Assembly (NCBI GenBank): GCA_963747755.1
Contig: CAVVGK010000014.1
Location: 868,001-932,000, forward strand
From: DATFVA01 sp963747755
Lineage (GTDB): Bacteria; Bacteroidota; Ignavibacteria; Ignavibacteriales; Ignavibacteriaceae
DNA: 64,000 nucleotides
Direction: 5' to 3'
The translations under genes were made by a program, and so were the position numbers. The first letter of the stretch is position 1. Each line of letters begins with the position of its first letter. A model generated the notes under the pieces. It was not told the origin of the DNA. It searched no databases and was given only the letters and a program-made list of their open reading frames with translations. Of this stretch, positions 34,565 through 43,879 are shown one piece after another.

Positions 34565-36151
34565 ATGCCGGAAAATGGAGAGCGGGAACAATGGGGAACT
34601 AAGATTGGATTAATCCTTGCGGTTGCGGGAAATGCCGTAGGCCTGGGAAATTTCCTCAGATTTCCTGTACAGGCTGCCCAAAATGGCGGTGGAGCATTTA
34701 TGATTCCTTATTTCATCTTCTTCCTTATCCTCGGCATCCCCCTTATGTGGATAGAATGGGGAATCGGGAGGCATGGTGGAAAATATCGCCACGGCAGCGC
34801 GCCAGGAATGTTTGACGTCATCTGGAAGAACAAGATGGCTAAATATTTTGGTGCTCTGGGACTTTTTATCTCGATGACCATACTTATCTACTACACCTAT
34901 ATTGAATCCTGGACGCTTGGGTTCAGCATATTTTCTGTTACTCAAATGTACTTCGATGAGAATACTGCCAGCACAATGCGTAACTTTTTATACAGCTATC
35001 AGGGACGGGAAACAGGAACGCACTTCAGCAGCCTCCTTCCTGCCTATATACTTATGCTGTTCACCTTTGCTATAAACTTCTGGATCTTGTTTAAGGGTAT
35101 ATCAAAAGGTATTGAAAAACTTGCAAAGATAGCCATGCCTCTCCTGCTCATATTTGGTGTAATTCTCGCTGTAAGGATAATTACCCTGGGTACTCCAAAC
35201 CCTGCTTTCCCTGAAAATAGCGTCGCGAACGGTTTTGCTTTTATTTGGAATCCAGACTTCTCAAAATTATCAAATCCCACTATCTGGCTTGCCGCAGCGG
35301 GACAAATATTCTTCACACTGTCAGTAGGTATGGGAACGATACATGCCTATGCGAGTTATCTTAAACCAGATGATGACATTGCCCTATCCGGTTTAACAAC
35401 AGCAGCCACAAATGAATTTGCCGAGGTTGTGCTGGGTGCTTCAATAGCGATACCTGTTGCAGTCGCTTTCTTTGGTCTCGATGCCACAAAGGCTTTTGCA
35501 CAGGGAGGGGCTTTTGATCTGGGTTTTGTTTCGATGCCTCTGATATTTCAGAAAATTCCACTGGGAGCTATATTCGGATTCCTCTGGTTTTTGCTTCTCT
35601 TTTTTGCAGGGATAACTTCATCGGTGGCAATGGGACAACCGGTTGTTGCATTTCTTGAAGATGAATTCGGTATGGATAGGAAAAAAGCCGTTATTACGCT
35701 TGGAATTACTGTGCTGATCGCGGTGCAGTTCGTCGTTTTCTTTCTGAAGTTCGGTTTTCTTGATGAAATGGATTACTGGGCTGGAACCTTCGGTCTGGTG
35801 GTTTTTGCGTTTATAGAGACTGTTCTCTTTATGTGGGTATATGGTTCCGATAAAGCCTGGAATGAAATGAATGCCGGAGGTGATTTTAAAATTCCAAGAG
35901 TATTTTATTATATTATGAAATTCGTAACACCACTTGTATTGCTTGTAATTATGCTATGGTGGCTGATAAATGATGCAATTCCGATTTTCCTGTTATCGAA
36001 TGCGCAGGCTGAAAATATACCCTATATTTGGGGATCACGGATACTTATGTTTATAATAGCCCTTCTTATCCTGTTAATGGTAAGAAAAGCCTGGTCTAAT
36101 CATGCGGGTGAAGGTCTGCAGAGAGAATATACCAAAGGATCCGGAGGTTAA
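34565..36151 (+). CDS. Sodium-dependent transporter of the NSS (LeuT/SNF) family
   Basis: 528 aa with about twelve hydrophobic helices. The TM1 signature GLILAVAGNAVGLGNFLRFP (about 14-33), where sodium and amino-acid substrate bind at the unwound helix, is diagnostic. LeuT-fold members take up amino acids with sodium. GGAGG lies 4 bp before the ATG (34556-34560). Its TAA is followed one base later by the start of a 37-aa membrane microprotein, as with the MetP/MetS methionine-alanine transporters, so methionine or alanine is a plausible substrate (inference). Confidence 0.92.
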   Translation: MPENGEREQWGTKIGLILAVAGNAVGLGNFLRFPVQAAQNGGGAFMIPYFIFFLILGIPLMWIEWGIGRHGGKYRHGSAPGMFDVIWKNKMAKYFGALGLFISMTILIYYTYIESWTLGFSIFSVTQMYFDENTASTMRNFLYSYQGRETGTHFSSLLPAYILMLFTFAINFWILFKGISKGIEKLAKIAMPLLLIFGVILAVRIITLGTPNPAFPENSVANGFAFIWNPDFSKLSNPTIWLAAAGQIFFTLSVGMGTIHAYASYLKPDDDIALSGLTTAATNEFAEVVLGASIAIPVAVAFFGLDATKAFAQGGAFDLGFVSMPLIFQKIPLGAIFGFLWFLLLFFAGITSSVAMGQPVVAFLEDEFGMDRKKAVITLGITVLIAVQFVVFFLKFGFLDEMDYWAGTFGLVVFAFIETVLFMWVYGSDKAWNEMNAGGDFKIPRVFYYIMKFVTPLVLLVIMLWWLINDAIPIFLLSNAQAENIPYIWGSRILMFIIALLILLMVRKAWSNHAGEGLQREYTKGSGG

Positions 36152-36152
36152 T

Positions 36153-36266
36153 ATGGGATTATCGACAGAAGGAATTATTTTCATATCAATAGCCTGGGGA
36201 TGTATTCTTATACTAACAAGCTACTGTTTTACGAGGGTAATGAGATCCGAAAGGAAAAAGAAATAA
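36153..36266 (+). CDS. NSS transporter small subunit (MetS-like microprotein)
   Basis: 37 codons: a short polar N-terminus, one transmembrane helix (IIFISIAWGCILILTSYC, about residues 8-25) and a basic tail RVMRSERKKK. A strong SD (GGAGG, 36143-36147) lies inside the transporter's last codons. MetS-type microproteins of this size and charge pattern pair with NSS transporters and are needed for their function in Corynebacterium (family knowledge). It is easily missed because of its length. Confidence 0.85.
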   Translation: MGLSTEGIIFISIAWGCILILTSYCFTRVMRSERKKK

Positions 36267-36268
36267 AG

Positions 36269-36294
36269 AAGAGATGAGAGAAGGCTCATCTCTT
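36269..36294. terminator. Terminator hairpin between convergent transporter and phosphofructokinase genes
   Basis: AAGAGATGAG and CTCATCTCTT form a 10-bp stem with a 6-nt loop. On the minus strand the stem is followed by a T-rich stretch, so it probably ends pfk transcription; the plus-strand T-run is short. Confidence 0.65.
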
Positions 36295-36301
36295 TCTGGT
36301 G

Positions 36302-37681
36302 TTAATGGGGTATGATGCCATTTATATCTTCCTGGTCACTTGCATCCTTTACACCCGGCAAAAAGGCTTTATTAGTTTCAGTTGCGGCAAGGCTGAATTT
36401 TCCGTTTTCAAGGTACTTATAAAGTCTATCATTCTCGATCAGGTAATAAAACTGATCCCTGAATTCATCCAGAGAAATACCGCAGGTAGCCGCATACTTG
36501 GCGAGTTCGTGTGGATCTTCGAAATCTGCCTGGTTTAATCTCAGCATGTAACGACGTGCGATATAAAAAGATTCGGATGATGGATCAACCATCCTGACTT
36601 TAGTTTTTCCTGTAAGCGGATCAAGGATATCCTTGAAAAATAGGGGAACAAAATGACCATTCTGGATTGATACCATCGCACCGGAACCACCGTTGAGCAT
36701 AAATTGGGCTGCTGAAAATCCTAAATCCCTTGTATATTCCATATCAAAAGGAATAGGATCTGCACAGCGTAGTTCGTATCCGATATTTTTTGCAACAATA
36801 GTACTTTTCAGATTATATGTTCTCAGTTTCTCCTGCACTTTATACTTTAATATCTCGCCAAAGTTTATTTCCGCAATCCTGATATTATCGTGTGCATCCC
36901 TTTCAACATCAACCAGAGCCTGCAAATCATCCTGTGCCAGGTGTTCAACCAAACCTTCAGCGAGAATAGCAACGCCATCCGTTTTTCCATAACTCATTCT
37001 TTTAATAATCGCTCCAACCAGAACGTCAACCATATGTGAAAGTTTTATAGATGGTCCCGGAAATTCTTCAGGTATTACAGTTAAGGTTGCACCAGCAGCC
37101 TTTCCAATGCCAAGGGCAAGGTGCCCTGCTTTTCTTCCCATTGAAACAACAAAATACCAGCGTGAGGTGGTCTGGGCATCTACCATCAGGTTCTTAACTA
37201 CTTCAACTCCTATATGTCTGGCAGTCTGAAATCCGAAAGTTGGTATACCGTGAGGCAGATCAAGATCATTATCTATAGTTTTTGGGACATGAACAACCTT
37301 AATTCTTCCTGCCGCCATTTCATCCACTTTCAGGGCGCTGTACGCAGTATCATCACCACCGATGGTAATAAGTTTATCAACATTAAGCCTCAGAAGAGAA
37401 GTTACGGTATTCTCAAGGTGTTTTTTATCCTTTGTTGGATTTGACCGGGATATACCTATGTATGATCCTCCCCGGAAGTGAATACGGCTAACGTTTTGAA
37501 TAGTAAGATTTTTTGTGTGAGTAATATCCCCCTGCATAAGCCATTTGAATCCGTCCTTTATTCCTATTACTTCTATACCTTCCAGTCCTGCTCTTATTGT
37601 GGCTGCTCCTATAACACTGTTTATTCCTGGTGCAGGACCACCTCCCACCAATATTGCTAGTTTTTTGGGTGCAATTGACAT
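36302..37681 (-). CDS. Phosphofructokinase, PPi-dependent type by signature residues
   Basis: 459 aa of the PfkA superfamily. The phosphoryl-donor site reads GGDD (108-111), where ATP enzymes have GGDG. The catalytic loop reads PKTIDND (133-139), where ATP enzymes have PGTIDND. Both substitutions mark pyrophosphate-dependent enzymes, which work reversibly in glycolysis. MGRKAGHLALGIG (fructose-6-phosphate region) is present. I start at ATG 37681 because AAGGAAGAG lies directly before it; an upstream in-frame TTG (37702) lacks such a site. It follows the helicase gene closely and may be co-transcribed with it. Confidence 0.88.
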   Translation of the reverse strand: MSIAPKKLAILVGGGPAPGINSVIGAATIRAGLEGIEVIGIKDGFKWLMQGDITHTKNLTIQNVSRIHFRGGSYIGISRSNPTKDKKHLENTVTSLLRLNVDKLITIGGDDTAYSALKVDEMAAGRIKVVHVPKTIDNDLDLPHGIPTFGFQTARHIGVEVVKNLMVDAQTTSRWYFVVSMGRKAGHLALGIGKAAGATLTVIPEEFPGPSIKLSHMVDVLVGAIIKRMSYGKTDGVAILAEGLVEHLAQDDLQALVDVERDAHDNIRIAEINFGEILKYKVQEKLRTYNLKSTIVAKNIGYELRCADPIPFDMEYTRDLGFSAAQFMLNGGSGAMVSIQNGHFVPLFFKDILDPLTGKTKVRMVDPSSESFYIARRYMLRLNQADFEDPHELAKYAATCGISLDEFRDQFYYLIENDRLYKYLENGKFSLAATETNKAFLPGVKDASDQEDINGIIPH

Positions 37682-37728
37682 CTCTTCCTTCGCTTTCTTC
37701 AATCGTTTCTTTTAATTAGTTCCGGAAT

Positions 37729-39912
37729 TTATAAAACCTTAAGTTTTGCAAACTTCAGCATCAGCTGTTTAACATTATTACCTTCAAAAATCACCGTTGC
37801 CTTCTGCATATCTCCTGATCCGGTTACCTGTGTCACCCTGCCTAATCCGAATTTATCATGCATTACTTTACTTCCGGGTCTTAATGACTTGCTATCCTGA
37901 TTAAAATCTTCATAATCTACATTCTCAAAATATTCATAATACATTTCCTTCTTAGACTTACGGTTTGAAGATTTCCTGCCTATCCCCCCATTCACTTCCG
38001 TAAAAGTAGCAGGTTCCAGTTCATCGATAAACCTTGAACGGCTCTGGTAGGCAACTTCGCCAAAACGGTAGCGGCTTCTTGCATGAGAAATATATACTTT
38101 CTGTTTCGCCCTGGTTACAGCCACATAGAATAATCTTCTTTCTTCTTCAACTGTAGCCTCTGTACTAAAACGGTTTGATAAAGGAAATATGTCTTCCTCG
38201 CAGCCGGTCACGAAGACAATCGGAAATTCAAGCCCTTTCGCGCTGTGAATCGTCATCATTGTAACCAGATTCTTCTCGTCCTCATACATGTCGATATCAG
38301 CAACAAGTGATACATCTTCCAGGTATTCCTCAAGTTTAGCATCGTCGTTAGAATTTGAGAAATCACTTAAAGCCGAAAGCAGTTCGTTTATGTTTTCCCA
38401 CCGTGAGAGTGATTCAGGTGTATTTTCTTCTTTAAACATTCTGAGAACACCAAGTTCATCAACAAGCGCCCGTGAGAGTTCCCCGACTGATAACTTTTCC
38501 TTCAGTTCTATATATTTATCAAGTAAAATCTTGAATCCTTTAACGTTCTTCTGTATCCTCTCTTTGATATCAATAACTTCGAATACCCTTGTCATGGTTT
38601 CAAACAAAGAAATATCATGCTTACGTGCAAAGGAAATCATTCTTTTAATTGTTGTGCTCCCGATACCTCTTTGAGGGAAATTCATAATTCTTAATAAACT
38701 TTCCTCATCCTCCTGGTTGGCCAGCACCCTGAGATAGGCTACTATATCTTTTACTTCTTTCCTCTTATAGAATTCGATACCACCAACAATAGTATATGGA
38801 ATCTTCTCCCTTCTGAAAATATCTTCGAGTGCACGGGACTGGGCATTAGTTCTGTATAGTATACCGAAATCCTTGAGAGATAACTTCTTCTTCGAAATTT
38901 CATGTTTTATAAACCTGGCAATTTGGAATGCTTCGTCTTTTTCATCAGCACATTTAACCAGGGTAAGCAGTTCACCATCATTGTTTTCAGTCCATAAAGT
39001 CTTTATCAGCTGTTCCTTATTATTTTTAATAACTGAATCAGCCGCGGCGAGGATGGTCTTTGTTGAACGGTAATTCTGTTCCAGTTTGAATATTTTATTT
39101 CTAGGAAAATCTTTCTGAAAATCTACCATATTTCCAATGTTTGCACCGCGCCAGCTATAGATACTCTGAGCATCATCACCTACGACGGAAATCTTCCCGT
39201 CTTTTGTAACCAGCAGTTTAATAAGCTCGTACTGGGCTTTGTTGGTGTCCTGAAATTCATCCACAAGCAGATATTCAAATTTCTTTTTGTATTTGCTCAA
39301 TATTTTCTGATTAGAGTTGAACATTTCAATCGGCTTAAGAAGCAGATCTTCAAAATCCATTGAGTTATTAGCTTTGAGTCTCTTCTGATATTCTTCATAA
39401 ATATCGGCAACCTTTTCTTCGATGAATTCACCCTTATGTTTTTTCCTGAACTCGGCAGGCATTACCATCTGATTTTTCATAAAGCTGATTCTATGCTTTA
39501 CTGAATTCGGAGTTATAGAGTCAAGATCTATATTCAGGTTCGAAACGATATTTTGTACGAGCGAGCGGGAATCTTCTGCATCATAGATAGAGAAATTTTG
39601 TTCGTAATTAATATATTTGGATTCAATCCTGAGAATCCTGGCAAAGATAGAGTGAAATGTTCCCATCCAGATAGAATCCGCTTTATTTCCTATCAACTGA
39701 CGAATCCTGTCTTTCATCTCATTTGCAGCTTTATTCGTAAAGGTTAGTGCAAGTATAGAATCAGGAGCGTACCCTTTATCAATAAGATGTGCAATTTTAT
39801 AAGTTAAAACCTTGGTTTTTCCTGATCCTGCGCCTGCAACAATCATCTGAGGTCCGTCAAGGTATTCTACGGCCGATTTTTGTTCTTTATTTAATTCTTT
39901 TAGGTTTACCAT
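37729..39912 (-). CDS. pcrA: ATP-dependent DNA helicase PcrA/UvrD
   Basis: A 727-aa superfamily 1A 3'-5' helicase for nucleotide-excision and replication repair. Q-motif and Walker A AGAGSGKT (26-33), motif Ia TFTNKAANEMK, Walker B LLVDEFQDTN (about 215), motif III DDAQSIYSWRGA, motif V TIHSAKGLEFP and motif VI VAVTRAKQ are all recognisable. The C-terminus (PGSKVMHDKFGLGRV) is the PcrA-type Tudor-like RNA-polymerase-binding domain. UvrD and PcrA are orthologous; the symbol is a convention. Confidence 0.95.
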   Translation of the reverse strand: MVNLKELNKEQKSAVEYLDGPQMIVAGAGSGKTKVLTYKIAHLIDKGYAPDSILALTFTNKAANEMKDRIRQLIGNKADSIWMGTFHSIFARILRIESKYINYEQNFSIYDAEDSRSLVQNIVSNLNIDLDSITPNSVKHRISFMKNQMVMPAEFRKKHKGEFIEEKVADIYEEYQKRLKANNSMDFEDLLLKPIEMFNSNQKILSKYKKKFEYLLVDEFQDTNKAQYELIKLLVTKDGKISVVGDDAQSIYSWRGANIGNMVDFQKDFPRNKIFKLEQNYRSTKTILAAADSVIKNNKEQLIKTLWTENNDGELLTLVKCADEKDEAFQIARFIKHEISKKKLSLKDFGILYRTNAQSRALEDIFRREKIPYTIVGGIEFYKRKEVKDIVAYLRVLANQEDEESLLRIMNFPQRGIGSTTIKRMISFARKHDISLFETMTRVFEVIDIKERIQKNVKGFKILLDKYIELKEKLSVGELSRALVDELGVLRMFKEENTPESLSRWENINELLSALSDFSNSNDDAKLEEYLEDVSLVADIDMYEDEKNLVTMMTIHSAKGLEFPIVFVTGCEEDIFPLSNRFSTEATVEEERRLFYVAVTRAKQKVYISHARSRYRFGEVAYQSRSRFIDELEPATFTEVNGGIGRKSSNRKSKKEMYYEYFENVDYEDFNQDSKSLRPGSKVMHDKFGLGRVTQVTGSGDMQKATVIFEGNNVKQLMLKFAKLKVL

Positions 39913-39934
39913 ATTCCATTCTAATTTTTAAAAT

Positions 39935-39952
39935 GCAAATATAAATATTTGC
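39935..39952. repeat. AT-rich palindrome upstream of pcrA
   Basis: GCAAATA-TAAA-TATTTGC is a perfect inverted repeat 22 bp before the pcrA start. On the minus strand it contains TATATTTG (39936-39943), which fits the TAnnTTTG promoter element, although no good -35 box lies at 17 bp. Confidence 0.4.
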
Positions 39953-40061
39953 GTTTCGAATAAAAAGGTAAGAAAAAAGTGGAATTGATAAATCCTGTTC
40001 AAACCAGTAATCTTTTGCGGGTTTAATATCATTACCGATTAATAGAGATTTTCTTCATAAT

Positions 40062-40090
40062 TTGTTGCCATACCTATTATTTCTTACATT
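40062..40090 (+). promoter_or_regulatory. Probable ferritin promoter
   Basis: TTGTTG (40062-40067) and TACATT (40085-40090, continuing TA) are spaced by 17 bp, the same form as the other promoters in the window. The transcript would have a leader of about 35-40 nt. No obvious Fur box was found. Confidence 0.45.
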
Positions 40091-40133
40091 TAAATATAGC
40101 ATCAATTTCAACTAACAAAACTGAGGGATAATT

Positions 40134-40628
40134 ATGTTAAAAGATAAAATCCAGAAGGCTTTGAATGCCCAGATGAACCTTGAATTATCATCTTCCTACC
40201 TTTATTTGTCTATGGCAGCCTACTTTGAGTCGGAAAACCTGAACGGATTTGCTCACTGGATGCGAGTTCAGTCCGGCGAGGAATATGGTCACGCAATGAA
40301 AATCTACGGGTACATTAACCAGAGAAATGGCCGGGTAAATTTATCAAAGATTGATGCTCCCCAAAGTGAATGGAAAGATGCTGCGGATATCTTCGCTGAT
40401 ACCCTGAAGCATGAACAGCAAGTTACCCAGGCTATTGATGATATAGTTGACCTTACCATAACCGAAAAGGATCATGCAACAAATACCTATCTTCAGTGGT
40501 TTGTCACCGAACAGGTTGAGGAAGAGGCGACTGCGATGAACATACTTGACAAGATTAAAATGGTAGGCGATAATAAAAATGGTCTATTCCTGCTTGACAG
40601 AGAACTGGGAATGAGAGCAGCAGGCTGA
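40134..40628 (+). CDS. Bacterial ferritin
   Basis: 164-aa non-haem ferritin forming the 24-subunit iron store. Ferroxidase ligands are visible: E17, E50 and H53 (SGEEYGHAMK), E94 (LKHEQQ) and the QVEEEA helix with Gln and Glu near 127-131. GAGGG lies 7-11 bp before the ATG. The length and the absence of a haem-binding Met pattern fit FtnA-type ferritins. It stands alone between pcrA (divergent) and nuoF (convergent), with a terminator behind it. Confidence 0.94.
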   Translation: MLKDKIQKALNAQMNLELSSSYLYLSMAAYFESENLNGFAHWMRVQSGEEYGHAMKIYGYINQRNGRVNLSKIDAPQSEWKDAADIFADTLKHEQQVTQAIDDIVDLTITEKDHATNTYLQWFVTEQVEEEATAMNILDKIKMVGDNKNGLFLLDRELGMRAAG

Positions 40629-40654
40629 TTAGATTAATATCCAGGGACATCAAA

Positions 40655-40675
40655 AAGGCGGTCACTGACCGCCTT
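40655..40675. terminator. Bidirectional terminator between ferritin and nuoF
   Basis: AAGGCGGTCA and TGACCGCCTT are exact complements around a single C, giving an 8-9 bp GC-rich stem with a 3-5 nt loop. A short A-run precedes it and T-rich DNA follows, so it can serve both convergent genes. Confidence 0.75.
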
Positions 40676-40696
40676 CTTCAATCGTCTAATTAAGAC

Positions 40697-42019
40697 TTAA
40701 TGTTTAATCTCCGATACTGGTATCGCCGTATGCCTCATCGAATGCACTTTATTGGCTACAGGAATTTCGACTGTATCTTTAACCCGAGCATCAAAGTGAT
40801 CACGGAACCTTTGTACCATATATTTTACCGGCCAGGCTGCGGCTTCTCCTAGAGCGCAAATCGTGTTGCCTTCAATATTATTGGCTACAGATATAAGTAA
40901 ATCAACATCGCTCTTTGAACCTTCGTCTCTTAATATCCTGTTAAGAATTTTCAGCATCCATCCGGTACCTTCGCGGCAAGGTGTGCATTGACCACAGCTT
41001 TCATGATAATAGAATTTGGTAATTCTGGCCAATACTTTCACAAGGTCGGTATCTTCATCCATAACCATAACTCCTGCCGTCCCTATCGCTGACCCAACGG
41101 TTTTGAGTGATTCAGCATCCATCTTAACACCTTCAATCTCATCCCCTCTTAAAGGAGGCATTGAAGACCCGCCTGGAATTACGCATAAAACTTTTTTATC
41201 ACCTGGAACTCCGCCACCGTATTTATAAATCAGATCGGTAAGAAGAGTTCCTGAAGGAAGTTCGTAAACTCCAGGTTTGTTAATATGTCCGCTCAGACCA
41301 TAAAGTATTGTTCCAGGGTGTTTAGGTTCGCCTATCTTTGAAAACCATTCCCACCCTTTACTTATAATGGCCGGTATGTTTGTTATAGTCTCAACATTAT
41401 TTATAGTAGTCGGACAGCCCCAAAGACCGAATTGAGCCGGGAACGGCGGTTTAATCCGTGGGTAGCCTCTCTTTCCCTCTATTGAGTTCATCAGGGAGGA
41501 TTCCTCTCCGCAAATGTAGGCGCCGGCTCCTTTATGAATATAAATGTCGCAGAAAAAATCTGTACCAAAGGTTTCTCTCATTTTCTCCCCGACAAAGCCT
41601 TTCGCATAAGCCTCATCCAGGGCTTTCTGGAGTAATTTAATCCATTTATGGTATTCCCCGCGTATATAAATGTACGTTACCTTTGCTCCGATGGCATAAC
41701 ATGTAATCAATATTCCTTCAATAAGCTGGAGAGGATTATATTCGAAAATCTGCCTGTCTTTAAAAGATCCCGGCTCGCTCTCATCACCGTTCACACACAG
41801 ATATTTTGCTTTGTCTGTGGTTTTAGGCATGAAGCTCCATTTAAGTCCTGCCGAAAAAGCAGCCCCGCCGCGACCTCTAAGTCCCGACTTTTTAACCTGA
41901 TCAATTATATCATCAGGCGACTGGCTTAATGCCTTTTTTATGGCAACGAATCCGCCGTTCTGCAGGTAAATATCTATTAAGTGAATATCTTTAATATCAG
42001 GAAGAACAATTTTTTCCAT
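40697..42019 (-). CDS. nuoF: NADH-quinone oxidoreductase subunit F (NuoF)
   Basis: The FMN and NADH-binding subunit of complex I, 440 aa. The glycine-rich GLRGRGGAAFSAGLKW (about 47-62) binds NADH/FMN. The N3 4Fe-4S cysteines are ESCGQCTPCREG plus the later NTICALGE. It is the last gene of a nuoABCDEF run. Instead of nuoG, a terminator and a convergent ferritin gene follow. The nuoE stop directly touches this start. Confidence 0.96.
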   Translation of the reverse strand: MEKIVLPDIKDIHLIDIYLQNGGFVAIKKALSQSPDDIIDQVKKSGLRGRGGAAFSAGLKWSFMPKTTDKAKYLCVNGDESEPGSFKDRQIFEYNPLQLIEGILITCYAIGAKVTYIYIRGEYHKWIKLLQKALDEAYAKGFVGEKMRETFGTDFFCDIYIHKGAGAYICGEESSLMNSIEGKRGYPRIKPPFPAQFGLWGCPTTINNVETITNIPAIISKGWEWFSKIGEPKHPGTILYGLSGHINKPGVYELPSGTLLTDLIYKYGGGVPGDKKVLCVIPGGSSMPPLRGDEIEGVKMDAESLKTVGSAIGTAGVMVMDEDTDLVKVLARITKFYYHESCGQCTPCREGTGWMLKILNRILRDEGSKSDVDLLISVANNIEGNTICALGEAAAWPVKYMVQRFRDHFDARVKDTVEIPVANKVHSMRHTAIPVSEIKH

Positions 42020-42505
42020 TTAATTTTTATTCTTTAGTGAATCCAAAATTTCAACAACTTTTTCTTTAGTGAGGTTTTCATAATAATCTTCATTAATCGC
42101 AATCATAGGCGCAGTACCACAGGAACCCATACATTCAACTTCCTCTAATGAGAATGTGTTATCTTCAGTAATCTGCATATTATCGATAGCAAGTTTTTCC
42201 TTAACCTTACCGTAAAGTTCGTATCCTCCGCGCAGCATACAGCTTACATTTGTACATACCTGAATATGGTATTTACCCATAGGGTTTTGATGGTACATAG
42301 TGTAAAAAGTAACCACACCCAGAACTTCCTCGGGAGTCATATCCAGGATAGTCGCAGTTTCTTTGATTACTTCATTTGATATAAATCCGTTCTGCTCCTG
42401 CGCAAGATATAACACTGGCATAACAGCAGGTTTCTTTACAGGGTATTTCTTGAGAATACCGTCAATCTCCTGAAGGTTTTCTTCTGAGAATTTAAATTCA
42501 TTCAT
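42020..42505 (-). CDS. nuoE: NADH-quinone oxidoreductase subunit E (NuoE)
   Basis: The thioredoxin-fold 2Fe-2S subunit, 161 aa. Cluster ligands are C84 and C89 (CTNVSC) and C125 and C129 (CMGSCG). Length and spacing are typical. It is separated from nuoD by 114 bp, the only sizeable gap in the run, which contains a hairpin. Its stop abuts nuoF. Confidence 0.96.
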   Translation of the reverse strand: MNEFKFSEENLQEIDGILKKYPVKKPAVMPVLYLAQEQNGFISNEVIKETATILDMTPEEVLGVVTFYTMYHQNPMGKYHIQVCTNVSCMLRGGYELYGKVKEKLAIDNMQITEDNTFSLEEVECMGSCGTAPMIAINEDYYENLTKEKVVEILDSLKNKN

Positions 42506-42535
42506 TGTTGATAAGTTTCATATTCTGGAACAAGC

Positions 42536-42553
42536 AAACCGTCGAAACGGTTT
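42536..42553. other. Hairpin in the nuoD-nuoE spacer
   Basis: AAACCGT and ACGGTTT pair around CGAA; on the coding (minus) strand the loop reads UUCG, a stable tetraloop. It may be an mRNA processing or stability element between subunit groups. No terminator-like T-run is adjacent. Confidence 0.45.
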
Positions 42554-42619
42554 AATATATTTATTTTCAAAATCAAAGCTGTTCATGAAAGTTCACAAAC
42601 AATAAGCTGCAAACCATAA

Positions 42620-43873
42620 TTACTTATCAGCTTCTCCCATAATAGGATCAATACTGCCGATTATAGCAACTACATCGGACACCATCCTTCCTTTTATTAA
42701 ATGAGGAAGCGATTGGAGATTTACCATTGAGGGGCTGCGGATCTTACATCGCCATGGACGTCCTTCGCCCTTACTGACAAGATAAAATCCAAGTTCACCC
42801 TTTGAACCTTCAATTGCATGGTATATGTCTCCTTCGGGGGGGTTTATTCCGAAATTTACTATCATAAAATCGTGTATCAGCTCTTCCATCTTTGTATAGA
42901 TCTCTGTTTTGTGAGGTAGAACTTTCTTAGGCTGATTAAGCAGTACATCGCCCAGTGGCATTTTATCCAGGATCTGCCTGATAATCTTAGCACTCTCCCG
43001 GGCTTCATCTGCACGTACAAAGTACCTGGCAAGCGAATCACCTTCCGAATAGGTTACTACCTTAAAGTCCATATCATTATAGAATAAGTAAGGAGAGTTC
43101 CTGCGGATATCATATTCGACACCGCTGCCTCTAAGACTTGGGCCTGTCATTCCCAGGTCTATTGCATCTTCTGCAGATATAACACCTGCGCCTTCGAGTC
43201 TTTCAATGAAAATTCTGTTGGTATTTACGAGACGTTCACACTCATCTAGGTTTTCGTCAAACTGATCTATGAACCATTTTGCCTTGGCAAGAGCCTCAGG
43301 CTGGGCATCATTTGCCACACCGCCAATGCGCGTATAACTATTTGTAAACCTTGCGCCGCAGAGAATATCCCATATGTCAAGAATTTTTTCACGTTCACGC
43401 AGTGTCCATAGGAATACCGTCAGTGCACCAACATCCATAGCAAGAGAGCCGATGGCTACAAGATGGGAAGCTATTCTTGCAAACTCTGCAATCATCATCC
43501 TGATGTACTGAGCACGAGGAGGAGCTTCTATCCCTGCTAATTTTTCAACCGCAAGTACCCAGGCAACGTTATTTGCCATTGGTGAAAGATAATCGAGTCT
43601 ATCGGTATGAGGGATAAACTCATAATAGCTCATATTTTCAGCCATTTTCTCATAGCCACGGTGAAGATAGCCGAGTTCAGGGACACTGGCAATCACAGTT
43701 TCTCCGTCTAGTCTCAAAAGTACTCGCAGCACTCCGTGAGTTGCCGGATGTTGAGGACCCATATTCAGCACCATCTCGTTCTCAAGGGCATCATCAACGC
43801 TGATATCAGAATCTGCACCGAGAAGTGCTTCAATTATCTTAGGATGAACTTCGTCTTTAGTCAGTTTAGGCAT
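42620..43873 (-). CDS. nuoD: NADH-quinone oxidoreductase subunit D (NuoD)
   Basis: The 49-kDa quinone-site subunit of the peripheral arm, related to NiFe hydrogenase large subunits, 417 aa. NMGPQHPATHGVLRVLLRLDGE (about 33-53) lines the quinone cavity, and GYLHRGYEKMAE follows. C-terminal CKIRSPSMVNLQ and the DPIMGEADK tail are typical. nuoC is a separate gene 6 bp upstream, so there is no NuoCD fusion. Confidence 0.96.
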   Translation of the reverse strand: MPKLTKDEVHPKIIEALLGADSDISVDDALENEMVLNMGPQHPATHGVLRVLLRLDGETVIASVPELGYLHRGYEKMAENMSYYEFIPHTDRLDYLSPMANNVAWVLAVEKLAGIEAPPRAQYIRMMIAEFARIASHLVAIGSLAMDVGALTVFLWTLREREKILDIWDILCGARFTNSYTRIGGVANDAQPEALAKAKWFIDQFDENLDECERLVNTNRIFIERLEGAGVISAEDAIDLGMTGPSLRGSGVEYDIRRNSPYLFYNDMDFKVVTYSEGDSLARYFVRADEARESAKIIRQILDKMPLGDVLLNQPKKVLPHKTEIYTKMEELIHDFMIVNFGINPPEGDIYHAIEGSKGELGFYLVSKGEGRPWRCKIRSPSMVNLQSLPHLIKGRMVSDVVAIIGSIDPIMGEADK

Positions 43874-43879
43874 ATTATC

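Noticed and set aside
39913..40133. A tRNA suggested by GTTCAAACC near 40000
   Set aside because: No acceptor stem, anticodon arm or CCA context can be folded around it.
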